Program-made: the position numbers and the translations under genes
In this document: positions 12,099 to 22,613 of the stretch, piece by piece
Layout: each line of letters begins with the position of its first letter
Numbering within the stretch: position 1 is the stretch's first letter
Notes under the pieces: model-generated
What the model was told of the DNA's origin: nothing
Database searches by the model: none
Seen by the model: only the letters and a program-made list of their open reading frames with translations
Assembly: GCA_000727475.1 (NCBI GenBank)
Contig: KL647309.1
Coordinates: 875,820-939,819, forward strand
Length of the DNA: 64,000 nt
From: Sarcocystis neurona
Lineage: Eukaryota > Apicomplexa > Conoidasida > Eucoccidiorida > Sarcocystidae
Reading direction: 5' to 3'

Positions 12099-12899
12099 GT
12101 TCTGCCTACAACGTGGCGGCAGTGTGCGTGAGAGAAGAAGTTTCGATATCAAGCATCCGCGTGCGTCCAGCGCTCTCCATTGCGTTTCTGCGTTTCCGGA
12201 GAAACAATTTACAGAAAAGCGAGGAGGAAGAAATGTTGTTATTTTTTTTCTTCTCCTCGTCTGTCTCCTTTATCGCTGTGCGAGCTCCTCATTCGGTTTG
12301 AAGTACATCTCTTTTTGACATGGACTTAAAGAACAGAGGCATAATAGGTAACCCCTGGCTTGCAGGCATCTTCCTCAGACACACAGTCGCGCATGCTTGA
12401 ATAGATGCTTTGAAATACAAATATTTGCTGACGCATATATATATGTATATACATACATATATGTATATATATATGTCCATATGTGTATGTATTTTCTTGT
12501 AATCAATACACGTAGATATAAATATATTTGCTTATAGCGCTTATACATATGAGAATGTCTCTAACTGTAAATAGGAGCCCAAGGGCACACGTATACACTC
12601 AGGCATGTAACTACATATACCTATATTCAAGCCGGCGCGTGTAGCTGGGTACCGGTGTACTGATAAATATATAGATGTCCACACGCGTTTCCTGTTCAGG
12701 AATAAATGCATGTAGCTCCAGACATGCAGCCCTACACACGTGTCTGCTTCTACGTCGAAGAAACGTATGTATCTGTACAGACAAATGCATGTATGTATAT
12801 AGTCATGTGACCAGGTGAACACTCACACTCACATATATATATATATATTTCGGCAGAGCACTACTACGTATATAGGTCTGATATTTATAAGTAGAACAA

Positions 12900-13730
12900 T
12901 ACTTGACGTGCTGTTAAACAAATTCAGAGAAACAAGGAGCGGCAGAAATTTTGCGCTGGAGCCCTCTGCACCTTTCTGCAGAGGAAACCGCGTTGCTACT
13001 GAGAAGCACTCGGGCGACGCACACACGTTGCGGCCTGTCACACCCTGTCGTGCTCCCGATGCTGCTGCTGCTGCTGCTCCCCGTGCTGCCGCTGCTACCG
13101 CGCTCTCCCTCTGCTCTTGCTGCTTTTGCTTCCAGCGATGCTGCTATTTGGCCAAGAAAATGAGAAATCGTTCTGCATCCGCACTCGCTGCATCTACACT
13201 GCCCGGAGCGCACTGCGTCCCCGCGCGTCATCTGCGTAGCACCACACGCGCAGTTCTTGGTGTTCCTTCTGCTCTGGTTGGCCTGCCGCTGCTGCTGCTG
13301 CGCGTGCTTCAGTTCCTGACGTGGTGACTCTTGCTTCTGTTACTGCGACTCTTATGTCTAAACTGCCGCTGCCTATCCTTCTACTTACCTTGCTTGGAGC
13401 GCTGCTGCTCTTGCTACACCGAAGGCTTATTGCTGTTCCTGCTGGTGCTGCTCGTGTGCTCCCGGAGGAGATAGTTGTGCGGCTCCGGCCTTTTTTCGCA
13501 AGTGCCGTTGCTGCTGCTGCTGCTGCTCCTATCGTCCCCACGCAGCTGCTGCAGACGCGCTGCTGCTGCAACGTTACTACGCGCGTCGCATTCATGCTGC
13601 TGCGGTCGCTGTTGCTGCCGCTATTGCCCTGCTACTGTCACTGCTGTCCCTGCTGTTGCTGCTCCTGCGTGGGGCGCTCGGCCGAGGAAGAGTCACCAGC
13701 TGCTGCTAAAGGCAGGGAAGAATGAGGAGG
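12900..13730 (+). CDS. Candidate coding region, CTG-rich, unrecognised
   Basis: An open frame reads ETRSGRNFALEPSAPF, then an Ala-rich run. A second segment near 13455-13520 reads RVLPEEIVVRLRPFF, then Ala runs. They look more protein-like than the surrounding repeats. The CTG tracts between them keep all three frames open, so exon limits cannot be set. No family is recognised. It may belong to the gene whose last exon ends at 18040. Confidence 0.3.
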
Positions 13731-13910
13731 ACGCGCAGACATACGCTGCAGCAGCCTCAAGACGAGAAGCTTCGCGGTCGCCGGCGATTGCAGCAGCAGC
13801 TTGTGCGCCCGCACCAGCTGGAGCAGTCTCCCGACGAGGAAGTCTGCGGCACGTGCGTTCCCGTTTCTGCGAGATAAAACGCAGCAGCGGTCGCAGCTGT
13901 CGCATGCAGG
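13730..13910 (+). CDS. Candidate exon, unrecognised
   Basis: One frame reads QQPQDEKLRGRRRLQQQLVR, then HQLEQSPDEEVCGTCVPVSAR before a stop. The Cys-x-x-Cys and the charged composition look like coding sequence. No splice pair could be matched with confidence. Confidence 0.25.
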
Positions 13911-14479
13911 ACATAAGCCCACTTCCACGCGCAGTCGGGGACAGGCACAGAACCTCCAACAAAAAAATACGGATTTTTCCCACGAACACCGAGAGACGCA
14001 GAAGCAACGAAGGCAGAAGTCTAGTTCTGCGTGTAGTTATACATGCAAGCAGGTGCCTATGAATAGGATGCGCATATATATATATATATATGCGCGTATA
14101 AGAAGCCAGTCGTAGACACACACACACACACAGAGCTGCGCAGCGCGGGTCTCTATTACACCCAGAAATTTATACACACACCCACATATACGTCCGCATA
14201 TATTTCTCTACGCGGCAAACAAACGTGTACAAAGGCAGACTCATACATATATGCAGATGCAAGAACGCACGCGTGGAAGACATGCAACAGGTAAGATGTC
14301 TCTACACGAGGAGGTGTACACAAAGAAGCAAAGATTGAGCCCTGTGCGCATGCATTTACATACACAGATAGTTACGTATATATAGGAACACGTGTAGACA
14401 GACACCAGCAAAGACAGACCTCTCTGTATATGTGTGTGTGTGTGTAAATATACCGACACACGTTACCTATATAGGAGCA

Positions 14480-14770
14480 TATTCTACACACACGACCAAA
14501 GGCGTACGTCTGTGTGTAGGTGTATACGTATCTAGACACACGCGTGTATCTATATAGAGTTATTTGTGTCTACAGACGACCAAAGCTATACCTTTGTATC
14601 TATTTGTATACGTATAGGCACACACGTTTACTTATATAGAGTTATTTGTGTATACAGACAACCAAAGCTATACCTTTGTATCTATGTGTATACATATATA
14701 GACACATACGTTTATCTATATAGAGTTATTTGCGTACACAGACGACCGAAGATAGACCTCTGTGCGTGTA
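14480..14770. repeat. Tandem repeat of 82-84 bases, about 3.3 copies
   Basis: The block TATATAGAGTTATTTGTGT, followed by ACAGACGACCAAAGC, recurs with GAGT at 14557, 14639 and 14723. A partial degenerate copy lies to the left. Flanks are TA/CA-rich. The unit translates to Tyr/Val/Ile strings and is unlikely to be coding. Confidence 0.8.
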
Positions 14771-15037
14771 TGTGTGTATATGTGTGTATACATATACATA
14801 CGTAAACGTGCGGAAACGCGTGGACTGCTGTGCCCAGGTGCACGTGTGAACCCCTTCAGAAAGTCCTAAATTTGACGGCGGAGGACTTTCTCTGCACTAG
14901 TAGCTGTACACATGCATACACACAGATGCATGTACCCACTCATTATATATATATATATGTGTAACACATTGACAACACACGTATAGAGTATATAGATTCC
15001 TGGAGTACTAACGAATTCTTTTTGTTCACCCACACAG

Positions 15038-15116
15038 AGATACGGCCGCTACGCGCTAACCACCTCGTATTTTAATGCCTTCGCATGCGCCCGTGGACCG
15101 ACATGCGGGCCTGCAG
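15038..15116 (+). CDS. Candidate internal exon, unrecognised
   Basis: The acceptor CACCCACACAG and donor GCAG|GTTATT bound 26 codons plus one base. They read RYGRYALTTSYFNAFACARG and so on, with high complexity and no repeat. The phase at its end (1) matches the phase required by the terminal exon at 17871, so the two may belong to one gene. No family is recognised. Confidence 0.4.
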
Positions 15117-15470
15117 GTTATTCATCGCGCAGCATATTTCTACCTATGTCTTCTGCTTAAACAAGATTGCCATACATCCGTCTCAAGCAGGTCTCCACAT
15201 GTATACACAGAGAGGTAGACAGACATATACATATTTATATATATATGTACGTATAGGTAGACTGATAGATGCGTATCGCACATACATGTGTAGATAGATG
15301 GGTAGGTGGATAGATACACGTATATATACATATATATAAAGAGAGATAGATAGATAGATAGATAAAGAAATAGATACGTAGAGAGATACACAGATAGACA
15401 GATAGATAGATAGATACAATTCGTCTGGTACGTGGGGAGAGAGAGGTGGATATTATCTGCGTAGTCCCAG

Positions 15471-15517
15471 CGGCATGGACGTGGACGCCCACCTGTCCCA
15501 GTCCTACTCGATTTTAC
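15471..15517 (+). CDS. Candidate short exon with ATG, unrecognised
   Basis: The acceptor GTAGTCCCAG is followed by a frame reading MDVDAHLSQSYSIL from the ATG at 15475 up to donor TTAC|GTAAAA. It could be an internal or initiating exon. The phase does not fit a direct join to the exon at 15038. Confidence 0.25.
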
Positions 15518-15599
15518 GTAAAATCCACGCCTATCTTGTGTGTAGCTCTGTGTACGAATGAACTGCTTGTACGCCTATAATATGTCTATCCACATCCAC

Positions 15600-16390
15600 T
15601 AATACAAGTTACACGCATGTCTACATTTATATACATATATGCATACGTATATTTACGGCGGCGGGCGCGTTACTTATGTTAGTATGTCTATGTGTGGACG
15701 GCTGAATATCGAGAGGCGCTTCGGGTCTTGAAAGCGGCGTGGGTACACACGTGTGGGGCCAAACTCGCAGCAGCAACGCAGTGCAGAGACAGCCCCGCCA
15801 AAGACTTTGGCGAATGTCAAGCAAGTCCCTTGTGCCCCTGGGCGTATATGGGCCTGGACTGCGCAGACACGCATGTCCACAGATTTGTCGCAGAGCCGCT
15901 TTTTCACAGAAAGTCACAACACACACACATCGATCTGCGCTCAACGAAGAAGGCAGAGACAGCGAGCGAAACAGAGAGACAGAGAAAGTGTCAGACAGAA
16001 GAAGGGATAGCCACACGTCTGCTGCCCGCAGGTCGAAATGGCAGACATAAAAAACGGGTTTCATAGAGAACCATCTCTATATACATGTTGGTGTGTATAC
16101 GTGCACGGATGTGGGTATGTACGTATATAGAGACCGCCATGCGGCGCAAATGTATACACACGCGTACACTGACACGGTGCAGAAATGCAGGAGATAAAGA
16201 CAGAGAGAGTCGCTCAAGCAGAAAGTGCCGCCAGGTGTGTTCACGCGGCACTGGGAAACACGTGTGTGTGTAGCAGCACCTGCAGGAGACCATCCATGCA
16301 TATATTCAGAGAGAGAGATAGACATACATATACATATATATATATAAATACAGGCGGAGCATACTGCACGTACAGAAACTTGGCGACAGC
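15600..16390. other. Unassigned stretch between candidate exons
   Basis: An open frame on + around 15690-16060 (start WTAEYREALRVLKAAW) has some protein-like character but no conserved motif. TA arrays occur at 15615-15655 and 16320-16350. Nothing firm can be called. Confidence 0.3.
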
Positions 16391-16494
16391 AGCGGGGTGC
16401 TGCTGCAGTACTCCCAGCGCCATTTCTTCGACTGCTGTTGGCTCTGCTGGGGAAAGGCTCGTGGGCTGACATTACAGAAATCCACATCCACAAC

Positions 16495-16690
16495 AGCAGC
16501 AGCACTTCCCCACACGTTCACACCGCAGCAGCAACAGCACCACTGCCCACACCGCAGCAGCAACAGCAGCACTCCCCCACATCGCAACAGTGACAGCAGC
16601 ACTTCCGCACACCGCAAGAGCAACAGCAGCATTTCATCACGCCGCAGCAGCAACAGCAGCACTGCCTCACACCGCGGCAGCAACAGCAGC
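16495..16690. repeat. 30-base minisatellite of CAG type, about six copies
   Basis: The unit approximates CACCGCAGCAGCAACAGCAGC plus a variable CACTKCCYC segment. In one + frame it reads TPQQQQQH repeats. Base substitutions between copies, including one that creates a stop in one frame, suggest relaxed constraint in at least part of the array. Confidence 0.8.
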
Positions 16691-16699
16691 GTCTTCAAA

Positions 16700-16965
16700 A
16701 GAACAGCGATGGCAGCGCGGCGGCGACAGCACTATACCAGCGGCAGAAAACGAAGCCCAGAGCAGCAGCAGCAGCAGCCGCAGAAGTATCACACGGACGT
16801 GCGGCATCGGCGGCATAGACAGCACAGCAGCAGCATCTTCCAAGGAGCTACAGCCGCGACACACGCGGGAAAGTGGCCTGCGAAATTTCATAAACAGAAC
16901 CCCACAACTGGCCGATGGAAATACATACGCATCTGTCCTAGGAGGGACAAGCACGTGGGTCTGTA
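16700..16965 (+). CDS. Candidate exon(s), Ala/Ser-rich then unique sequence
   Basis: Frames on + read ATALYQRQKTKPRAAAAAA and, further on, RESGLRNFINRTPQLADGNT then YASVLGGTSTWV. The second segment is non-repetitive and protein-like. No family is recognised, and the frame changes between the two segments. Confidence 0.3.
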
Positions 16966-17570
16966 GATCTGTGCGTATAGTCCTCACACTCCTGCGGACA
17001 AAGGAAGAGGGCAAAGGATCAGGAATGCGATGCGATACAAAGGAAGAGAAAAAGAGGACGAGATACAAAAGTAAAGAGAGAAAACGAGAGACAGAGGAAT
17101 CGAGAGAAAGGAATGTTTAGATATGCTCGTGCGCAGTAGAAGGAATACATATCTGTACACAACAAATAGTCCACTAGGTAAACACGCGGACTGTCGAGAT
17201 TAGCCAACCCGATAACAGCTACCACAGTCTACGGGGTGCACTTCGGGACTACGGAAAACATGCACACGGAAAGGGAGAGAAAGAAAATAAGAGACAGAGA
17301 GAAAGGCAAAAGAAGGAGGAGGGGAACACAAAAAAGAATCAAACGAAGAGACGCAGGTCCCACAAAATACACACACATATACATACATATATATGTATAT
17401 ATATAGATATATATACATCGATAGACATACGGAGATAAAAGGACTACGAGCAATATAGACGCCTACCCCTTCCTCTAGGTATCTATATATATAAATATAG
17501 GTAGATTTATTTTTGTGTGTATCCGAAAAGAGAAGAAAAGAGTAAACATTAACTCGGGCATCATGGTCAC

Positions 17571-17870
17571 GTTACCTGCAGCGCGGCACTTCCGCCACTA
17601 AACGCGTCTTTTGCCGCCTGCTGCTCCTGTTCCTGCTGCTGGTGCTGCTCTTGTTCCTGCTGCTGGTGCTGCTCCTGCTGCTGCTGCTGTTGCTCCTGCT
17701 GCTGTTTTGGGTGCCCCCGTTGCGGCTGGTGCTGCTGGTTCGGTGTTTTCTGTCCCTCTGCTTCTGACGACGGCTGCTGCTTCTTCTCCACCTTCTGCTT
17801 CTTTCCCTGCTCCGCTTGCTGCTGCTGTTGCAGCAGAGGACCGCCGCCACCCCTGCCGCGGCTTCTGCAG
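17571..17870. repeat. CTG-rich tract upstream of the terminal exon
   Basis: CTG/GCT repeats keep + frames (Ala) and - frames (Gln-rich, ending AAKDAFSGGSAALQ before a GTAACG) open. I considered whether the - frame is a late gatB exon, because AAKDAF recalls the AKEVF motif of the GatB tail domain. It would overlap a better-supported + exon, so it is left unassigned. Confidence 0.4.
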
Positions 17871-18040
17871 AGCGCTGGCAGCGATTCTTTCACTTCCTAT
17901 CGAAAGGCATGCGACGCGCAGCAGAAGCAGACACATGCACGAGACTTGACAGGGATCTGCTTCTTCAGCGGTTCCGGCTTAATTATTTAGACAAAAGAGA
18001 AATAGAAGAACTAAGCGTCAACATACAAACATTTCTATGA
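17871..18040 (+). CDS. Terminal exon of an unrecognised + strand gene
   Basis: The acceptor is GCGGCTTCTGCAG. Two bases complete a codon, then 55 codons read RWQRFFHFLSKGMRRAAEAD, then RDLLLQRFRLNYLDKREIEE and a final SVNIQTFL before TGA. The segment is non-repetitive, amphipathic and helical in character. It is the clearest protein-like segment between 11 and 22 kb. I do not recognise the family. Upstream exons probably lie at 12.9-17 kb, with 15038-15116 the best phase-compatible candidate. Confidence 0.5.
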
Positions 18041-18129
18041 AACTATGTAAAGCACTCCTTCCATACGCTGCTGTGGGAGAAAAGTGGGTCCCCGAGAAGA
18101 AGCGACGTCCTCGGGCGACCGGGTGAATC

Positions 18130-19290
18130 ACTCAGCCAGCAGTCTCTACACATACATATATATGTGTAAGTACACATATATACATACATATACACACATG
18201 AATACATATAGATAGACAGGAATGCAGTTTCTCTGTGTATATATATAAACATGTATATATACTGACAAGCAGATGCAAAACTCTGTCTTCCTCGTCCCTC
18301 TGCGTTTATAACTGTATCGTTCTATACATACGTACATACATACACATATATAGAGAGAGAAATTGCGATTTTTGTGTATACATGTGAAATGTGTGTATGT
18401 ATTGATACATGGCAGCAAATGGCTGTTTCATCTTCCCTCCCCGTTTATACTTGTATAGCTCCCTTCCTACCAGATCTTTCTGTGTGTCATGCTCCTCTTC
18501 TTAAAGGCTCACTGCAAAGGGAGCTACATACGTGACTGTCCTCCATACATATATATATCTACACATTTATATATATATATATATATATTCCTGTGTCTCT
18601 CGCTAGACCTGCACCACAGTAAGTCGACGCGTTTATTTTGCGAATGACAAAGATGTAGAGGTAGCCAAGAAACAAGCCGCTCTGCGGACAGATAAGTAGA
18701 CGCGCGTACACACGGACAGCTACACATGGACACGTATGAGGAAGTCCTTATGCTGCTATACATGTGTGGTCTATATATGAGCGAATGCTCACATATAAAC
18801 GTATACGTATTGGTTCCATCTGTTTATGGACATGCTTTCTCTATATATATGTATGTGGGACATATGTTCGCTCACACGTAAACGTCTATATATTGCTTCC
18901 GTCTGTGTGTATGGTCACGCTTCTCTCTATCTATCTATTTATCTATGTGTCTCTCTCTCTATATGTATATATATATGGGGGGGAAGATAGAGACGCAGTT
19001 GTACGTATTTGATCTGTATATAATCACTCACGTAGAAAAGGGTACGTACTGCTTATATTGGCGTGTCTCGCTCTCTCTCACGCCCTCTGTGTGTATACAT
19101 ACATATATATATATATGTGTATATATGTACATATAGACATACATACATATACATATATACATATGTGCATATGTGTCGCCTAGGCGTCTGCGCACCTCTC
19201 GCCCTCTCCCTATCTCTCTCTCTGTGTACAGACACATATATATATATATGTAGACAGAGAGAAAGGAGAAGAGGGGAATGCGTAATTCAG
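18130..19290. repeat. TA microsatellite field
   Basis: Dense (TA)n, TACATA and CT arrays, with short unique spacers near 18420-18530 and 18600-18760. No gene is seen. Confidence 0.8.
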
Positions 19291-19324
19291 TAGTTAGAAG
19301 GCTCCCGTGGTCCTTGGCGGTGTT

Positions 19325-19890
19325 GTCGTTGTAACTTTTGCATCTGTTCGTGCGGCTGCTGCTGACGCTGTCGCTGCTGCTGTTGCTGCTCGTGTGCTGT
19401 TGCTGGTCGCTGTCCTTGCTGGTGTTTCTGCTGCCATCGTTGCTGCGCGGTTCTGACTGCTTCTGCTGCTGTTGCTGCTGCTACCTGTGTTGCCCCTGCT
19501 ACTGCTGCCACCTGTGTTGCCCCTGCTGCTGCTGCTACCTAAGCTGCTCTGCTGCTCCTGCTGCAACACGTGTTGCCCCGACTGCTGCTGCTGTTGCCGT
19601 TGGTGTGGCTTTTGCTGCTGCTGCTTTGCTGCCGCCGTCGCTGCGAGGTTAGGACTGCTTCTGTCGCTGCTGCCGCTGTTGCTGCTGCTACCTCTGTTAC
19701 CCACGCTCCTGCTGCTACCCCTACCTGTGTTGCCCTTCCTGCTGCTGCTACCTGTGTTGCATTTCCTCCTGCTGCCGCTTCTGCTCCCGCCGTCGCTGTG
19801 ACGTTCCGAGTGCTTCTGTTGCTCCTTCTGTTACTGCTGCTGCTGTGACGGTCGCTGCTGTCGCAGTTGCTGCTCCTGCTGTAGACAAGC
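19325..19890. repeat. CTG-rich tract
   Basis: GCTGCTGCTAYC-type repeats on + (CAG on -). The - frames are Gln/Ser-rich and reach stops near 19287-19294 (GPREPSNY). If gatB extends this far, its last codons could lie here, but no GatB motif is visible. Confidence 0.5.
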
Positions 19891-19965
19891 GTTCGTTCTT
19901 ACTACGCGGGAGAGAGCTCCGTTTGCAAGACGTAGCAGCAAGTCTGCAAGAACTTTCGGCCTGCC

Positions 19966-20240
19966 ATGTTTGAGACAGAACAGACGATGCAGCAAATGAG
20001 CAAAGCTTCAGCCGTCAGCACAAAACGAAAGAAGCAGAAAAGCGCAGCGGACAAAAAGAAGAAGCAGCAGCAACAACAAAGGAACAACAGCAACTGCAAC
20101 ACGAACAAGCACCACGCAGAAGCAGAAGACGACCCAGCAGCAGAACACGGCCGAAGCAGCAACAACAGCAGCAGCTTCGAAGAAACTGCAGCCGTAGCTG
20201 CAGCTGCAGTACACTTGGAAGTGTTGTCGAAGGCCGGCAG
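19966..20240 (+). CDS. Candidate exon, Lys/Gln/Asn-rich
   Basis: The frame reads MFETEQTMQQMSKASAVST, then a KKKKQQQQQ stretch, and ends AAAVHLEVLSKAG at a GGCAG|GTGAGG donor. The mix of charged and repeat residues resembles Eimeria coding sequence. No family is recognised. The Met may not be the true start, since protein-like frames also precede it (RGRELRLQDVAASLQELS). Confidence 0.35.
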
Positions 20241-20265
20241 GTGAGGAGAGACGGCGGCAGCAACC

Positions 20266-20748
20266 TTGTCGCCCACACAAAAGGAGAAAACACGCGCCAT
20301 TTTCAGCAGCAAGAGTCGAGCAGCACCTGATTCTGCAGCCACGGTAGCAGCAGCAACTGCAGCAGCACCACCGGCATCTGTAACAGCAGCGCCGACGCCA
20401 CAGCAGCAGCTACTGCAGCAGCAATACCGTCGCCAAAAGCAGCACCAGAGCACCAGCAACGGCATCAAGAACAGCAGCGCCGACCCCACACCAGCAGCAA
20501 CTGCAGCTACAGCGTCGACAGCCAAGCACCACCAACTGCAGCAGCAGCACAGACTGCAGCAGCACCAGCAGCACGAACTGCATCAGCAGCAGCAGCAGCA
20601 CGAACTGCAGCAGCAGCCCCAGCTGCAGCAGCAGCACCACCTGCAGCAGCAGCACCACCTGCAGCAGCAGCACCACCTGCAGCAGCAGGAGCGCCGACGG
20701 CACAGTGTCAGAGGTTGCCAAGCCCTGATTCAAAAAGCGTCTGCTTGA
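20266..20748 (+). CDS. Candidate Gln/His/Ala-rich open frame with 18-base repeat
   Basis: The open frame of 160 codons contains CAGCAGCACCACCTGCAG-type 18-base units (about four copies, 20625-20690) reading HHLQQQ, then a short unique end (GCQALIQKASA). It may be part of the same gene as 19966-20240. The low-complexity nature means it could also be an untranslated repeat. Confidence 0.3.
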   Translation: MSPTQKEKTRAIFSSKSRAAPDSAATVAAATAAAPPASVTAAPTPQQQLLQQQYRRQKQHQSTSNGIKNSSADPTPAATAATASTAKHHQLQQQHRLQQHQQHELHQQQQQHELQQQPQLQQQHHLQQQHHLQQQHHLQQQERRRHSVRGCQALIQKASA

Positions 20749-20749
20749 C

Positions 20750-20968
20750 CACCCCCTGGAGAATAGCAACGGCAGCAGCATGCAGGCAGCGGCGATATAT
20801 CAAGAAGGGACGTGTAGTTGCTAAGGCGCCGTTGCGATCTGCTGCTGCTGCCTCTGTCATTCCTGTCTCTCAGGAACTGCACCGGCTGCTCTCCTGCACG
20901 GCGTGCTGCTGCTGCCGTGATTGCTGGGCACTGGGTGCTGCTTCTGCAGTGATTACTGCCCCACACAG
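20750..20968 (+). CDS. Candidate exon, unrecognised
   Basis: The frame reads TTPWRIATAAACRQRRYIKK, then VIPVSQELHRLLSC, and ends at a CACAG|GTGAAC donor. It is protein-like in parts, but no motif is known. Confidence 0.25.
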
Positions 20969-21339
20969 GTGAACATAAAAATACACGTAGAAAGAGAGAG
21001 GCATACGAGAATTTGTAGAAGCTTAATCACAGAGAGGCAAACACTTTCTCAGTAGCCGCCTTCTTCTGGTTGCTTTGTCTAGCGTAGAAAGACTGTCCTC
21101 CCTGCTGCTGCAACGTTAAGGCCCACTGCTGCTTCCCTGATGACTGAGCGTCTTGGGGCTCCTGCAGTACTTGTTGGTGTGCGGGAGGGTTTTACGCTGT
21201 CCCTTCTCTTGCTGCTGCTCTTGCCGCTGCTCTTTCTGCTGCTCTTGCTGTTGCTATTGCTGTGGCGCTTGCTCTTGCGGCTGCTGTTGCAGCGGGTGTT
21301 GCTGCCTCTCTGACGCCTGGCGCTCTTGTTGTCGGTGCT

Positions 21340-21480
21340 TCTCTCACAGTTGCTGCTGCTGTCGCTGTTCGTACTGCTGCTGTCGCTGTTCGTACTGCTG
21401 CTGTCGCTGTTCGTACTGCTGCTGTCACTGTTGGTACTGCTGCTGTCACTGTTCGTACTGCTGCTGCAGTTGCTGCTGCT
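21340..21480. repeat. 21-base tandem repeat, about five copies
   Basis: The unit CTGCTGCTGTCGCTGTTCGTA recurs with single changes (TCACTG, GTTGGTA) inside the CTG-rich stretch 21.1-22.5 kb. Confidence 0.85.
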
Positions 21481-22520
21481 GCTGTCGCGGCTCCCATCGC
21501 GGCAGCAACTGCCGAAGGAGTGACCCGCTGCAGTGCCTCTTGGTGCTGCTGCTGTTGTTGCTGATGCTATAGTAGCAGCCCCGTGGCTGCCGCGGCTGCT
21601 GCTGCTGTATATGTTGCTGCTCTCGGTGTGGGGGAGGCGCTGCTGCTGCTCGTGTCGTTGCTGCTGCTGTTCCTCCTACTAGTGCTGCTGCTGTGACGCC
21701 TGTTGCTGTTGCTATTGTTCTTGCTGCGTTGCTGCATGCGTCCTACGTTCATGCGCTTACGTCAAGTTCGAGCACCAGAGCCGTAGTACCCAATTTCCTC
21801 GTGGAGCACCCAGCAGATTTTCTTCATCCACTTTCTCCTCCTCTTCTGCGTCCACTTCTTCTTCTTCCTGCTGCCGCTGTCGCTTCTCCTGCAATCGCTG
21901 CTCCTCTTGCTGCAGCCTGTCAACCACTTGCTGCTGCATCTGCTGCTGCTGCTGCGTCTGCTGCTGCGTCTGCTGCTGCTGCTGCTGCGTCTGCTGCTGC
22001 ACCTGCTGCTGCTGCTGCGTCTGCTGCTGCATCTGCTGCTGCACCTGCTGCTGCTGCTGCATCTGCTGCTGCTGCGTCTGCTGCTGCGTCTGCTGCATCT
22101 GCTGCGTCTGCTGCTGCATCTGCTGCTGCTGCTGCGTCTGCTGCTGCGTCTGCTGCATCTGCCGTGTCTGGTGCATCTGCGTCTGCTGCATCTGCGTCTG
22201 CTGCGTCTGCGTCTGCTGCTGCGTCTGCTCCGCTTTTCTGCATGTGGCTGCTGTCGCACCTCTTCCCGCTGCTGCTGCTGCTGTGCGTCTTTTTCGGGGT
22301 GCTGCTGCGTCTCGCTCTTCTCTTCCTGCTGCTGCTGGTTCTTCATCCGCTGTCGCTGAGACTGACGCCCGTGGCCCTCTGCTGCTCCTATCACTTCATC
22401 GGAGACGACGAGAGAGGAAGGCAATGGTGCTTCACTACTGTTCCTGCTGCTGTTCCTGCTGCTGAGTTTCGGGCGATCGCCACTGCTGCTGCTGCAGCCC
22501 CCACCGGAGAATTTTTTTTT

Positions 22521-22613
22521 GTTGAAGCAGCCAGCGACTTCGTTGAGAAGCCAACGTGCAGCCGCAGCAGGCGGCGCTCCGCACGTCACCGTCGCTTCAA
22601 AATAGGCCAGCAG
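22521..22613 (-). CDS. gatB: gatB exon 10 (3' limit uncertain)
   Basis: After acceptor CGCTGGTGCAG the frame reads [20 protein letters not shown] then [11 protein letters not shown], matching ADYFEEAVAAGADPKxAANWxMGELxxLLN. Only this homologous part is bounded. The frame stays open to about 21762 through Ser/Arg/Gln repeat sequence. Possible donors occur just after (FS then GTGGGG) and further on (GATGAA|GTGATA). Confidence 0.85.

Larger units (their letters stand above)
10783..12840. other. Region after the CCDC43-like gene with the palindrome cluster
   Basis: No exon could be supported. The stretch is not repeat-dominated up to 12.4 kb. It carries six members of the GTGTACGTACAC palindrome family and an 83-base duplication, then TA arrays from 12.44 kb. 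It separates the CCDC43-like stop from the next candidate + strand coding region, so it could hold a 3' UTR and a promoter. Confidence 0.5.

Noticed and set aside
17567..17893. - strand Gln-rich frame ending AAKDAFSGGSAALQ as a late gatB exon
   Set aside because: The resemblance to AKEVF is only a few residues, and it overlaps the better-supported + terminal exon at 17871-18040.
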